DNA of 25,215 bases from Chthonomonas sp. UBA2387. Its GTDB lineage: Bacteria; Armatimonadota; Fimbriimonadia; Fimbriimonadales; Fimbriimonadaceae. Shown piece by piece: positions 13,975 through 21,285 of the stretch. Where the stretch lies: NCBI GenBank assembly GCA_002343445.1, contig DDSP01000074.1, positions 4,483 through 29,697 on the forward strand. The letters run 5' to 3'. The notes below the pieces were generated by a model. The model saw only the letters and a list, made by a program, of their open reading frames with translations, did not search any database and was not told where the DNA came from. A program made the translations under genes and the position numbers. Numbering within the stretch: the first letter of the stretch is position 1; each line of letters opens with the position of its first letter.

Positions 13975-14651
13975 GCGGCGCGCAGGTATTCGATGCGTCG
14001 ATCGGCTGCCTCGGCCCCGAACCGACCGCCGATGGTCTTTTGGATGTAGCCTTCGGCGGCTGCGAGGTCGTCCGTCCAACGGACTGCGAGTGCTTCAGAT
14101 AGAAAAACGTCCCTCTTACGGATTCCCAGCCATGCCATTCCACCGATCGTGGCGAGATGTACTGGAAAGATCGCCCATAGGCTGATGCAGGCGGCGGTTG
14201 CACCGACAGTGTGGAGGCCCAGCCACGGGATGTGACGCCGTTTCGAGTCGGCACCGACGCGACGTGCCACGGCCAAGGCAGCGCAGAATCGTCGCTCGGA
14301 ATCGGTGAGAGCCGTCCACTCGTCGCGCGAGAAGAACGTCTGGCCGTTCCAGTGCTCAGCCGTGTCGAAGCTTGTGGAACTCCATCGAGCGCTCATGGCC
14401 TCGGCACCTGCGACCTTCGCGAATTCCACCATGAGCGCCTCGACCTCGGGGGCAGGCTCGGAGTTGGCGCTCAGCCTGCGAGCCTGGCTCCCAGCGAACG
14501 CTCCCGCCACCAAGGAGAAGGCAAGCCAAGGCGAACCGTAAGCCACGGCGTTCACCCAGTGCCACTCTCCAACCCAAAGGCTGGCCAAGCCGGTCCCAAA
14601 CACCAGACCCGCCGGGCAGGCGATCCAACCGAGCACACTAGCTACCCTCAT
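13959..14651 (-). CDS. Uncharacterised membrane protein, possibly a degenerate M48-like fold
   Basis: A 230-residue protein with hydrophobic segments at about 5-55 (one or two helices: SVLGWIACPAGLVFGTGLA and WLAFSLVAGAFAG) and another pair near 147-175 (TVGATAACISLWAIF, HLATIGGMAWLG). Between them, LTDSERRFCAALAVARR lies where M48 peptidases have LSxxELxxVLAHELGH. A later RKRDVFLSEALAVRWTDDLAAAEGYI resembles the M48 region RxEFxADxxAxxLTGDxxALxxAL. The HExxH residues are absent, so any link would be to a non-catalytic relative; this is inference from pattern only. A good Shine-Dalgarno (AAAGGAC) precedes ATG 14651. It overlaps the GH16 gene by 16 bases. Confidence 0.7.
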   Translation of the reverse strand: MRVASVLGWIACPAGLVFGTGLASLWVGEWHWVNAVAYGSPWLAFSLVAGAFAGSQARRLSANSEPAPEVEALMVEFAKVAGAEAMSARWSSTSFDTAEHWNGQTFFSRDEWTALTDSERRFCAALAVARRVGADSKRRHIPWLGLHTVGATAACISLWAIFPVHLATIGGMAWLGIRKRDVFLSEALAVRWTDDLAAAEGYIQKTIGGRFGAEAADRRIEYLRAAYRAS

Positions 14652-14774
14652 CTCAACGTCCTTTCAGGATAGGCTATGGCACCCGGAATCGGCGACGAAG
14701 GGCCCGGTCATGCGACGCTACGGCAGGACCGATTGACGTGTGATTCTGGTCGTGCCGGCGATGGACTGTTCGCT

Positions 14775-14995
14775 CTAGGCCGCGACTTCTACGGTTGCGA
14801 CGGATGTCGAGGGCTCGGGAATGGGCTCGGAGAACGCGGCGAGCGTCTGAAGGTGGCCTCGGAACGCCTCCAAGATGTTGGCCATGACCTCCTCCAAGGC
14901 GGCTCCGCTGCTCACGCACCCGGGAAGATCCGGAGCATAGGCCGAGAGATTGCCCTCGGCTTGCTCGAAAAACGACGGCGTAACGGCGGGTCCAT
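14775..14995 (-). pseudogene. HicB-family antitoxin remnant with frameshifts
   Basis: Reading the minus strand to the stop at 14775, one frame gives EQAEGNLSAYAPDLPGC, then VSSGAALEEVMANILEAF and a Ser/Pro-rich end, which is a clear HicB-type partial RNase-H-fold antitoxin. Its expected N-terminus (RRYAVVF) is present but in another frame, separated by a run of five Ts (complement of 14968-14972) where one T fewer would restore the frame. The nearest ATG (14993-14995) is also one base out of phase with that segment. No start codon serves the conserved frame. No hicA gene is seen on the downstream side. It is either a decayed solo antitoxin or carries sequencing errors. It lies after the rpsI terminator hairpin. 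Confidence 0.75.
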
Positions 14996-15009
14996 GGTCA
15001 GAAACTCGA

Positions 15010-15044
15010 ACGGGCTCCCCGGCCAGTGAAGCCCGAGAGCCCGT
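15010..15044 (-). terminator. Hairpin at the end of the ribosomal-protein cluster
   Basis: Eight-base arms (15010-15017 ACGGGCTC and 15037-15044 GAGCCCGT) with an inner GGC/GCC pairing, starting 17 bases after the rpsI stop. On the minus strand it is followed by TCGAGTTTCT, a weak T-rich tail. Probably the intrinsic terminator of the operon. Confidence 0.6.
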
Positions 15045-15061
15045 AAACGGAGCGCGGCGAG

Positions 15062-15454
15062 TTACCGCTTGACGAACTGGAAGCCGCGGCGGGCCTTCTT
15101 GCGGCCGTACTTCTTGCGTTCCTTCACGCGAGGGTCGCGGGTCAGGAAGCCACCGGCGCGCAGGGGTTGGCGCAGCGTCTCGTCTTCTTCGAGCAGCGCG
15201 CGCGAGATGCCCAGGCGGACCGCGCCGGCCGCACCCGAGATGCCGCCGCCGCGGGTCTTGGCGACCACGTCGAAGCGGTCTTCCATGCCGAGCGCCACAA
15301 GCGGACTCTTCACCAGGATTTCGAGGACCGGACGACCGAGAAAGTCTTTGAAGTCCTTGTCGTTGATCGTGATCTTGCCCTCGCCGGGTTTGATCCAGAC
15401 GCGCGCGATGGCGCTCTTGCGCCGACCGGTTCCGTAGCTGAGTTTCGCTGCCAT
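15062..15454 (-). CDS. rpsI: 30S ribosomal protein S9
   Basis: 130 residues, normal length for S9, which sits in the head of the 30S subunit with its C-terminal tail reaching the P-site tRNA. Seen: YGTGRRKSAIARVWIKPGEG at the N-terminus, FDVVAKTRGGGISGAAGAVRLGISRAL in the middle, and the basic tail REKKYGRKKARRGFQFVKR-like ending in the conserved lysine-arginine. Seven bases separate it from rplM; no Shine-Dalgarno is seen, so translation is likely coupled. rplM-rpsI is a near-universal pair. It is the last gene of the cluster. Confidence 0.98.
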   Translation of the reverse strand: MAAKLSYGTGRRKSAIARVWIKPGEGKITINDKDFKDFLGRPVLEILVKSPLVALGMEDRFDVVAKTRGGGISGAAGAVRLGISRALLEEDETLRQPLRAGGFLTRDPRVKERKKYGRKKARRGFQFVKR

Positions 15455-15461
15455 GGGGGTG

Positions 15462-15896
15462 TTACTTCACGAGCGTGATCGGCTCGGGGTTCTGAGCCGC
15501 GTGCGGGTGCTCGGGGCCCGCATAAACCTTGAGTTTCTTGACGATCTGGTGACCGAGGCGGCCCTTGGGGAGCATGCCCCACACGGCCTTCTCGATGAGG
15601 CGCGTCGGCTTGTCGGCCAAAAGCTTGCCGCGCGAGACGTTGCGCAAGCCGCCCGGCCAGCCCGTGTGCCAGTGGATCAGCTCGTCTTCCTTGCGTCCGG
15701 TCAGCACGGCCTTGTCGGCGTTCACGACGATGACGAAGTCGCCGCAGTCGGCGTGGTAGGTGAAGGTCGGCTTGTGCTTGCCGCGCAGGATCTGTGCGAC
15801 CTGCCCGGCCAAACGGCCGACGGGCAGGCCGGTGGCATCCACCACGACCCACTTGCGTTCGATGCTCGCTTCGTTTGCGCTAAACGTTCTGTTCAT
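15462..15896 (-). CDS. rplM: 50S ribosomal protein L13
   Basis: 144 residues, normal for L13, an early-assembly protein of the large subunit. Landmarks: RKWVVVDATGLPVGRLA near the N-terminus, LRGKHKPTFTYHADCGDFVIVVNA, WHTGWPGGL, AVWGMLPKGRLG, and LKVYAGPEHPHAAQ. ATG 15896 (MNRTFSANEASIER) has a GGAG nine bases upstream and matches family starts; longer in-frame readings enter truA. It follows truA by 35 bases. Confidence 0.98.
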   Translation of the reverse strand: MNRTFSANEASIERKWVVVDATGLPVGRLAGQVAQILRGKHKPTFTYHADCGDFVIVVNADKAVLTGRKEDELIHWHTGWPGGLRNVSRGKLLADKPTRLIEKAVWGMLPKGRLGHQIVKKLKVYAGPEHPHAAQNPEPITLVK

Positions 15897-15931
15897 GCTG
15901 TGCTTCTCCGACCGGGTCGGAGCCTCGTTGT

Positions 15932-16723
15932 TCAATTCTCTTCGTCGTCTTGACAGTTGTGCCGTGCGTCGCGGGGGTGTCGCCCGTAGCGGATGCGTTC
16001 GAGGCGGAGTCCCTTTGCGGGGAGCACCACCGGCCACGTGAGGGCGTCACGTCGTTCTGGGTCCAGCAAGCTTCGGATGGATTCGGGATCGCGCTTTCCG
16101 CGCCCCGCTTCCAGGATCGCTCCCGCCATCCGTCGCATCATGCCCCTCAGAAAGGCCGTGCCCCGCACCATGATCGTCGCCCCGTCCCGCAGTTCCCGAA
16201 CGTCCACGGCGAACATCTCGCGCACCGTGTTGACGACCTTGGGGTCGAGCTCTTCGGTGAACGCGCGAAAGTCGTGGCGTCCCACCAGGTTCTGGGCAGT
16301 GGCCCGCATGGCGTCTTGGTCCAATGGCCTTGGCGTCCAGTACGCGATGCGTTCGCGGAACGGGTCTCTGGGTCCCCAAACGATGCGGTACGCATACGTC
16401 CGATCCAGAGCCCAAAACCGGCTGTTGAACTCGGGATGGACGCTTTTGGCGTTCACGACGACCACATCGGCGGGCAGCAGGCGGTTGAGTGCGCCGACCC
16501 AGCGCTCAGGCTCGATGGGGCGGGTCGTGTCGAAATGGCAGACCTGCCCTCGGGCGTGCGCGCCGCTGTCGGTGCGGCTGGCTCCCACGATCTCGTTTTC
16601 CTCGCCCGAGACTCGGCGAACGGCATCTGTCAATATGCTCTGAACGGTTCTCCGTCCAGTTTGCGCGGCCCAGCCGCGGAAATCGGTTCCGTCGTAGGCG
16701 ACGGTGAGTTTGACCCTCGTCAC
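15932..16723 (-). CDS. truA: tRNA pseudouridine(38-40) synthase TruA
   Basis: 263 residues. TruA isomerises uridines 38-40 in the anticodon arm of tRNAs. Landmarks: KLTVAYDGTDFRGWAAQ, the catalytic ASRTDSGAHA with D52 as the nucleophile, HPEFNSRFWALDRTYAYRI, HDFRAFTE and AFLRGMMRRMAGAILEAGRG. The start is GTG 16723, overlapping the rplQ stop as GTGA; it gives the expected TRVKLTVAYDG N-terminus. Its place between rplQ and rplM is common in many bacteria and supports one operon. Confidence 0.97.
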   Translation of the reverse strand: MTRVKLTVAYDGTDFRGWAAQTGRRTVQSILTDAVRRVSGEENEIVGASRTDSGAHARGQVCHFDTTRPIEPERWVGALNRLLPADVVVVNAKSVHPEFNSRFWALDRTYAYRIVWGPRDPFRERIAYWTPRPLDQDAMRATAQNLVGRHDFRAFTEELDPKVVNTVREMFAVDVRELRDGATIMVRGTAFLRGMMRRMAGAILEAGRGKRDPESIRSLLDPERRDALTWPVVLPAKGLRLERIRYGRHPRDARHNCQDDEEN

Positions 16724-17166
16724 ACGAGTTCGAGCACCGCGGTGGTTGCGGCGTCGCCCCGGCGTTGGCCGGTCTTCGTGAGTCGGGTGTATCCTCCGTT
16801 GCGGTCGCGGTAGCGCGGCGCCACGTTGTCGAACAGGTGCTTGACCAGGTCCTCGCCGTTGAGCTGGCTGTTCGCCTGCTTGAGTTCCAGCTTCTCGAAG
16901 TCGGTCTTGCCGGCGTAGAGCTTGGAGTTCTCGGGTGTGGCGGACGAGTGGCCGACGAGCAGGCGTCGCGCTTGGCGTCGCGCGGCGAGCGTGTCCTGCT
17001 TGCCCGTGGTGATCAGCTTTTCGACGATGCGCTGGAGTTCCTTGGCGCGCCCAAACGTCGTGTGGACATAGCCGTGGCGGATGAACTGGCGCGTCAGGTT
17101 GGTGAGCAACGCGCGACGTTGATCGCTCGGCAGTCCCAGTTTGCGTCGGTCGATTTTGTGGTTCAT
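16720..17166 (-). CDS. rplQ: 50S ribosomal protein L17
   Basis: 148 residues. Family landmarks: MNHKIDRRKLGLPSDQRRAL (start matches the usual M-H-RK-LGR pattern), LTRQFIRHGYVHTTFGRAKEL, EKLITTGKQD, and a C-terminal GGYTRLTKTGQRRGDAATTAVLEL. It is somewhat longer than the short L17 forms because of a middle insert around SATPENSKLYAGKTDFEKLEL. An AGAGG lies about ten bases before ATG 17166. It follows rpoA by 26 bases and overlaps truA by four. Confidence 0.98.
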   Translation of the reverse strand: MNHKIDRRKLGLPSDQRRALLTNLTRQFIRHGYVHTTFGRAKELQRIVEKLITTGKQDTLAARRQARRLLVGHSSATPENSKLYAGKTDFEKLELKQANSQLNGEDLVKHLFDNVAPRYRDRNGGYTRLTKTGQRRGDAATTAVLELV

Positions 17167-17192
17167 AGCGTTGAAACCTCTTCGGCGAAGGC

Positions 17193-18191
17193 TTAGTAGT
17201 CGTCCTCGTCTTCGTCGTCGGCGAGCGAGTCCGCGATGCGGACCCCGCCCTTGGGCGGCAGCAGTTCCAGCCCGAATTCGTTGAGCTTGTCGCGCACCTC
17301 TTGCAACGACTTCTTGCCGAAGCCGCGAATGCTGGAGAGGTCGCTCTCAGTGGCCATCGCCAAGGCGCGGAGCGTGTTGAGCGCTGCCCGGCGCAGGCAG
17401 TTGAACGTGCGCTGCGAGAACTCGAGCTCCTCGATGCGCATGTCGGGAATGTTCTCCAATCCGGGCGGGAATCCGTCCTCTCCGAGGAACGAACCCGCTT
17501 CCAGACCGGCCCGACCGATGTCGAAGAACATGCGGAAGTACTTGTCGAGAATGTGGGCGGCCTGCGACACGGCGTCGTTCGGTTCGACCGAGCCGTTGCT
17601 CCACACCTCGAGCACCAGACGCTCGTAGTCGGTTCGCTGGCCGACGCGCGTCTGTTCGACGGTGTAGTTGACCTTGCGGACGGGCGTGTACTGCGAGCCC
17701 GTGGCGATGACGCCGATGATGCCCTTGTACCGCTCCTGCTTGTCAGGGAGCACGTAGCCCGTGCCCCAGCTGACGAACAGCTCCATGTCGAGCGTCGAAG
17801 CGTCGCTGAGCGTGGCGAGATAGAACTCGGGGTTGACGATGGACACGCCATCGGGGCACTCGACGTCGGCGCCCGTGACGCGGCCGGGGCCGCGCACCTC
17901 GAGGCGGAGCGTGAGGTCCTCTTCAAGGGGGAGGAGCGAATCGTCGAGGCGGATCGAAAGGTCCTTCAGGTTCAGCAGGAGCTGGGTGACGTCTTCCTTC
18001 ACGCCGGGGATGGGCGCGAATTCGTGCATGACCTTCTCGATCTTGATCGCGCTGACGGCGGCGCCTTGGATCGAACTGAACAGGACGCGGCGCAGGGCGT
18101 TGCCGATGGTTTGGCCGTAGCCCCGCTCAAGCGGCTCGAGAACGAACTTGCCGTAGTTCTGGTCGAGTTGGAGGGTGGAAATCGTGGGCAT
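17193..18191 (-). CDS. rpoA: DNA-directed RNA polymerase subunit alpha
   Basis: 332 residues, close to the usual 310-340. The N-terminal assembly domain shows FVLEPLERGYGQTIGNALRRVLFSSIQGAAV, then EFAPIPGVKEDVTQLLLNLK. The C-terminal domain (after about 255) carries the DNA- and activator-binding helices: LEFSQRTFNCLRRAALNTL and LSSIRGFGKKSLQEVRDKLNEFG. The end is an acidic tail (DDEDEDDY). It follows rpsK by nine bases without a clear Shine-Dalgarno. rpsD is absent between rpsK and rpoA, as in the Bacillus arrangement. Confidence 0.98.
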   Translation of the reverse strand: MPTISTLQLDQNYGKFVLEPLERGYGQTIGNALRRVLFSSIQGAAVSAIKIEKVMHEFAPIPGVKEDVTQLLLNLKDLSIRLDDSLLPLEEDLTLRLEVRGPGRVTGADVECPDGVSIVNPEFYLATLSDASTLDMELFVSWGTGYVLPDKQERYKGIIGVIATGSQYTPVRKVNYTVEQTRVGQRTDYERLVLEVWSNGSVEPNDAVSQAAHILDKYFRMFFDIGRAGLEAGSFLGEDGFPPGLENIPDMRIEELEFSQRTFNCLRRAALNTLRALAMATESDLSSIRGFGKKSLQEVRDKLNEFGLELLPPKGGVRIADSLADDEDEDDY

Positions 18192-18200
18192 GGTGTTGGA

Positions 18201-18593
18201 TCAGATGCGGCGTCGCTTGGGCGGGCGGCATCCGTTGTGGGGAACCGGGGTCACGTCGGCGATGGACGTTACTTCGAGGCCGGAGGCCTGGAGGGATCGG
18301 ATGGCGGTCTCGCGTCCGCCGCCGGGGCCGCAGACCTTCACGTCCACTTTGCGCATACCGTGGTCCTGCGCTTTGCGGGCCGCCTTCTCGGCGGCGACCT
18401 GAGCCGCGAACGGGGTGCCTTTGCGGCTGCCCTTGAAATTGACGTTGCCGGCGCTCGACCAGCTGATGACGTTGCCCGCCGGGTCCGTGATGGTGACCAG
18501 CGTGTTGTTGAACGACGAATAGACGTGCGCGACGCCGGAGGGGACGTTCTTCTTCTCTTTCTGCTTGCCTTTGACGACCTGCTTTCTTGCCAT
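18201..18593 (-). CDS. rpsK: 30S ribosomal protein S11
   Basis: 130 residues, normal for S11, a platform protein contacting the 3' end of 16S rRNA. Landmarks: AHVYSSFNNTLVTITDPAGN, WSSAGNVNFKGSRKGTPFAAQ, VKVCGPGGGRETAIRSLQ and the conserved C-terminus TPVPHNGCRPPKRRRI. A GGAG lies six bases before ATG 18593. It follows rpsM by 12 bases. Confidence 0.98.
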   Translation of the reverse strand: MARKQVVKGKQKEKKNVPSGVAHVYSSFNNTLVTITDPAGNVISWSSAGNVNFKGSRKGTPFAAQVAAEKAARKAQDHGMRKVDVKVCGPGGGRETAIRSLQASGLEVTSIADVTPVPHNGCRPPKRRRI

Positions 18594-18605
18594 GGGTTCT
18601 CCGTC

Positions 18606-18983
18606 TTACTTCTTGGCCTTCTTCTTGCCGGCGACCGTCTTGCGGATGCCCTTTCGGGACCGCGCGTTGCTCCGCGTGTTCTGGCCGCGCGTGGGAAGGC
18701 CGCGCCGATGCCGCAGACCGCGGTAGCTGCCGATCTCGATGAGGCGGCGGATGTTCGAGTTCACCTCGCGGCGGAGGTCGCCTTCGACGGTGTAGTCGCG
18801 GTCGATGATCTCGCGCAACTGGGAAATCTCGTGGTCGTCCAGGTCCCGAACCTTCTTGCGGGGGTCCAGACCGGCCTTCTCGATCACCTCGAGCGCGTTC
18901 TTGCGCCCGATGCCGTAGATGTGCGGCAACGAGTAGAGGAGGGACTTGTCCCTCGGAAGATCAACGCCTGCGATACGTGCCAT
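18606..18983 (-). CDS. rpsM: 30S ribosomal protein S13
   Basis: 125 residues, normal for S13, which bridges the 30S head to the 50S subunit. Landmarks: MARIAGVDLPRDK at the start, IYGIGRKNALEVIEKAGLD (helix-hairpin-helix region), LREIIDRDYTVEGDLRREV, and the basic RHRRGLPTRGQNTRSNARSR with a lysine-rich tail ending in KKKAKK. It follows rpmJ by 22 bases. Confidence 0.98.
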   Translation of the reverse strand: MARIAGVDLPRDKSLLYSLPHIYGIGRKNALEVIEKAGLDPRKKVRDLDDHEISQLREIIDRDYTVEGDLRREVNSNIRRLIEIGSYRGLRHRRGLPTRGQNTRSNARSRKGIRKTVAGKKKAKK

Positions 18984-19005
18984 AGGTCTCGGTTTCCGCG
19001 GGTCT

Positions 19006-19119
19006 TCAGCCCTGTCGCTGCTTGTGCTTCTTGTTCACGCAAATGACGCGGACGACGCCGTCGCGCTTGATGATCTTGCACTTGTCGCACATTCGCTTCA
19101 CGCTTGCTCGAACTTTCAT
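19006..19119 (-). CDS. rpmJ: 50S ribosomal protein L36 (zinc-binding form)
   Basis: 37 residues, the usual length of L36. The zinc ligands of the C+ form are present: C11, C14, C27 and H32, in MCDKCKIIKRD and VICVNKKHKQRQG. The ATG at 19119 gives the canonical MKVRASVKRMC start. It is the first gene of the cluster in this window; infA, which often precedes it, is not there. Weak Shine-Dalgarno. Confidence 0.98.
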   Translation of the reverse strand: MKVRASVKRMCDKCKIIKRDGVVRVICVNKKHKQRQG

Positions 19120-19223
19120 CGGACTTTTCACCCCGCGCATCCGTCCATTTTCTAAGGAACGGTGCGCGTTCGACCCGCGGGTCTGCGACAAACACAGACT
19201 CGGACAGGCCGACGCAAGAGCGG

Positions 19224-19229
19224 ATTATA
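19224..19229 (-). promoter_or_regulatory. -10 box of the ribosomal-protein operon
   Basis: The minus strand reads TATAAT about 105 bases before the rpmJ ATG. No clear -35. The predicted leader of about 95 bases is long for this window and could hold regulation. The 219-base gap up to mutL otherwise contains only the mutL promoter candidate. Confidence 0.45.
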
Positions 19230-19307
19230 CCTGCGGACCCGCCCGGATGCTACGGTCCCACGCGCCGACGGGGCAACAATCGCGCCAAAATCCGATTCCC
19301 CTCGTCG

Positions 19308-19313
19308 TACAAT
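19308..19313 (+). promoter_or_regulatory. -10-like box upstream of mutL
   Basis: TACAAT lies 25 bases before ATG 19339. A -35 is not evident. Divergent from the ribosomal operon promoter. Confidence 0.35.
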
Positions 19314-19338
19314 ACACTCAGGCACCCTCGCCACGCCC

Positions 19339-21270
19339 ATGTCCATCGCCAGCACCGCGTTCACCGAAGCCCCGATCGGTCCGCGCGTGCGCCTGCTCGA
19401 TCCTCGAACCGTCAACCAGATCGCGGCGGGCGAAGTCGTCGAACGGCCCGCTTCGGTCGTCAAGGAACTCGTCGAGAACAGCCTGGACGCCGGCGCCAAG
19501 CACATCGAGATCGCCCTCGAAGGCTGCGGCAAGCGCCTCATCCGCATCGCCGACGACGGCGCGGGCATGAGCCCCGAAGACGCCCGCATGGCCCTCGAGC
19601 GGCACGCCACGTCCAAACTGCGGACGGTGGACGATCTCGGCGAAGTCGCCACGCTGGGCTTTCGCGGCGAGGCCATCCCTTCCATCGCTTCGGTCAGCCG
19701 CTTCCGATTGGCCACGTCCGATGGGTCCGGCGCGCGGTGCGTCATCTGCGTCGAAGGCGGACGGCACGAGGAAGGGAGCCCCGAGTTCGAGCCCGGACCC
19801 CAAGGCACCGAGGTCGTCGTCGAAGACCTGTTCTACAACACGCCCGCCCGCCTGAAGTTCCTCAAATCGGACGCCACCGAGCTCTCGGCATGCTTGGACG
19901 CCGTGGTGAAAGCTGCGTTGGCGCGCCCCGATGTGGCGTTCCAAGTGCGCCACAACGGCAAACTCGCTCTGCGGACCTCGGGCTCGGGCGATCTGCTGGA
20001 AGCCATCGTGGACGCGTGGGGCCGCGACATCGCTCGGCCGCTGCTGCCCGTGGACACCGTGGCCGCCGGCATCCGCGTGGTGGGCTTCGCTGGCCAGCCG
20101 CACGCCACGCGCCCGACGCGCGCCTATCAACTGGTGTTCGTGAACGGCCGCCCGGTCCGCACGCGCACGATCCTGGCGGCCCTCGATCAGGCGTTTCGCG
20201 AGTTCACGCCCGAACGACGCTATCCCACGGTCGTGTTGGACCTCCGGCTCGATCCCTCGCGCGTGGATGTGAACGTGTCGCCCACCAAGTCGGAGGTCCG
20301 GTTCGAACACGAAGGCGCGGCGTTCGATGCCGTGCGGCATGCCGTCCGCGCGGCGCTGCACGCCCACGGGCTCGTGCCCGGGGCCGAGGGCGTCGCGATG
20401 GCGGGCCAAGCCATGCGCCTGGCCGAGACCCCCAACCTGCTCGATCAGTCCGCGGCCGACGATGCGTTCGCGCGGCTGTTGGGCTTCGGCGGCGGACTCG
20501 GTGCCCCCAAGGCGGAGGGCGATGGCCCGCGCGACGGCAATGGCTCGCCGTTTGGCTCGCTGGCGGGGGGCGCGTTCGGCCACGGCGCGTCGCGGTCCGA
20601 ACTGGCGTTCCAGGCCCAGATGCCGCTTGGCGCCCATGCCGGATTGCCCGAAACCGGAGCCCCCTCCGAGGGCAAGTGCCCCTTCGAGTTCCTGCTGCGC
20701 AACATGCGCGTCGTCGGTCAACTGTTCAACACGTTCATCCTGGTCGAAACCGCCCGCGGGCTCGCCATCGTGGATCAGCACGTCGCCCACGAACGCATCC
20801 TCTATGAATACCTTTGCGGCATGCGAGGCAAGGCGGTTATCGAGACCCAGGAGCTGCTCGAACCCCAGACGCTGCACGTGGACCGTCGCGCGGCGGCGCT
20901 CCTCGAAGAGCGGCTGGACGAGATTCGGGCCGTGGGCTACGCCATCGAGCCGTTCGGCGCGGAGAGCTTCCTCGTGCGTTCCGTCCCCGCCGCCGTCAAG
21001 CGAGGTGCGGCGATCAAGGTGCTGCAGGATTTGGCCGACGAGTTGGTGGATGGCGTCGTCTCGCAACGCCTCCAGCCCACACGCGAGAAGATCTGGATCA
21101 CGACGTCGTGCAAGATGGCCGTCAAAGCGGGCGACCCCTTGGGCATGGCCGAGATGGAGCGGCTGATCGTCGAACTGGCCACCACCGAAAACCCGTACAC
21201 CTGCCCGCACGGCCGCCCCATCACAGTGCTCGTCTCGCCCGACGAGCTGATGCGCCGGTTCAAGCGCTGA
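19339..21270 (+). CDS. mutL: DNA mismatch repair protein MutL (endonuclease-type)
   Basis: 643 residues. MutL couples MutS mismatch recognition to strand removal. The GHKL ATPase domain has VVKELVENSLDAGA (E43, N47), DDGAGM (72-77), and RHATSKL with LGFRGEAIPSIASVS. A DNA-binding/transducer domain follows (NGRPVRTRTI, DVNVSPTKSEVRF), then a Gly/Ala/Pro-rich linker at about 390-445. The C-terminal domain carries the metal-dependent nicking motif DQHVAHERILYE (from D479; consensus DQHAxxExxxxE, here with Ala to Val), SCKMAVKAGD and CPHGRP (from C622). It is therefore likely an active nicking enzyme, as in bacteria without MutH. I start at ATG 19339; longer in-frame readings run into the promoter. 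It converges on recN with a 15-base gap. Confidence 0.96.
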   Translation: MSIASTAFTEAPIGPRVRLLDPRTVNQIAAGEVVERPASVVKELVENSLDAGAKHIEIALEGCGKRLIRIADDGAGMSPEDARMALERHATSKLRTVDDLGEVATLGFRGEAIPSIASVSRFRLATSDGSGARCVICVEGGRHEEGSPEFEPGPQGTEVVVEDLFYNTPARLKFLKSDATELSACLDAVVKAALARPDVAFQVRHNGKLALRTSGSGDLLEAIVDAWGRDIARPLLPVDTVAAGIRVVGFAGQPHATRPTRAYQLVFVNGRPVRTRTILAALDQAFREFTPERRYPTVVLDLRLDPSRVDVNVSPTKSEVRFEHEGAAFDAVRHAVRAALHAHGLVPGAEGVAMAGQAMRLAETPNLLDQSAADDAFARLLGFGGGLGAPKAEGDGPRDGNGSPFGSLAGGAFGHGASRSELAFQAQMPLGAHAGLPETGAPSEGKCPFEFLLRNMRVVGQLFNTFILVETARGLAIVDQHVAHERILYEYLCGMRGKAVIETQELLEPQTLHVDRRAAALLEERLDEIRAVGYAIEPFGAESFLVRSVPAAVKRGAAIKVLQDLADELVDGVVSQRLQPTREKIWITTSCKMAVKAGDPLGMAEMERLIVELATTENPYTCPHGRPITVLVSPDELMRRFKR

Positions 21271-21285
21271 GGTCGAGGAGGCGTT

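Noticed and set aside
15932..17926. Very long minus-strand open frame (about 660 codons) covering truA and continuing through rplQ and part of rpoA
   Set aside because: Only the truA part has recognisable sequence; the rest is low-complexity Arg/Ser/Ala-rich reading of rplQ and rpoA in another frame.
18191..18201. Absence of rpsD between rpsK and rpoA
   Set aside because: Several bacterial groups, including Bacillus, keep rpsD elsewhere, so this order is ordinary.
19318..21210. 630-codon minus-strand open frame opposite mutL
   Set aside because: It is the GC-rich antisense of mutL with no recognisable domain.
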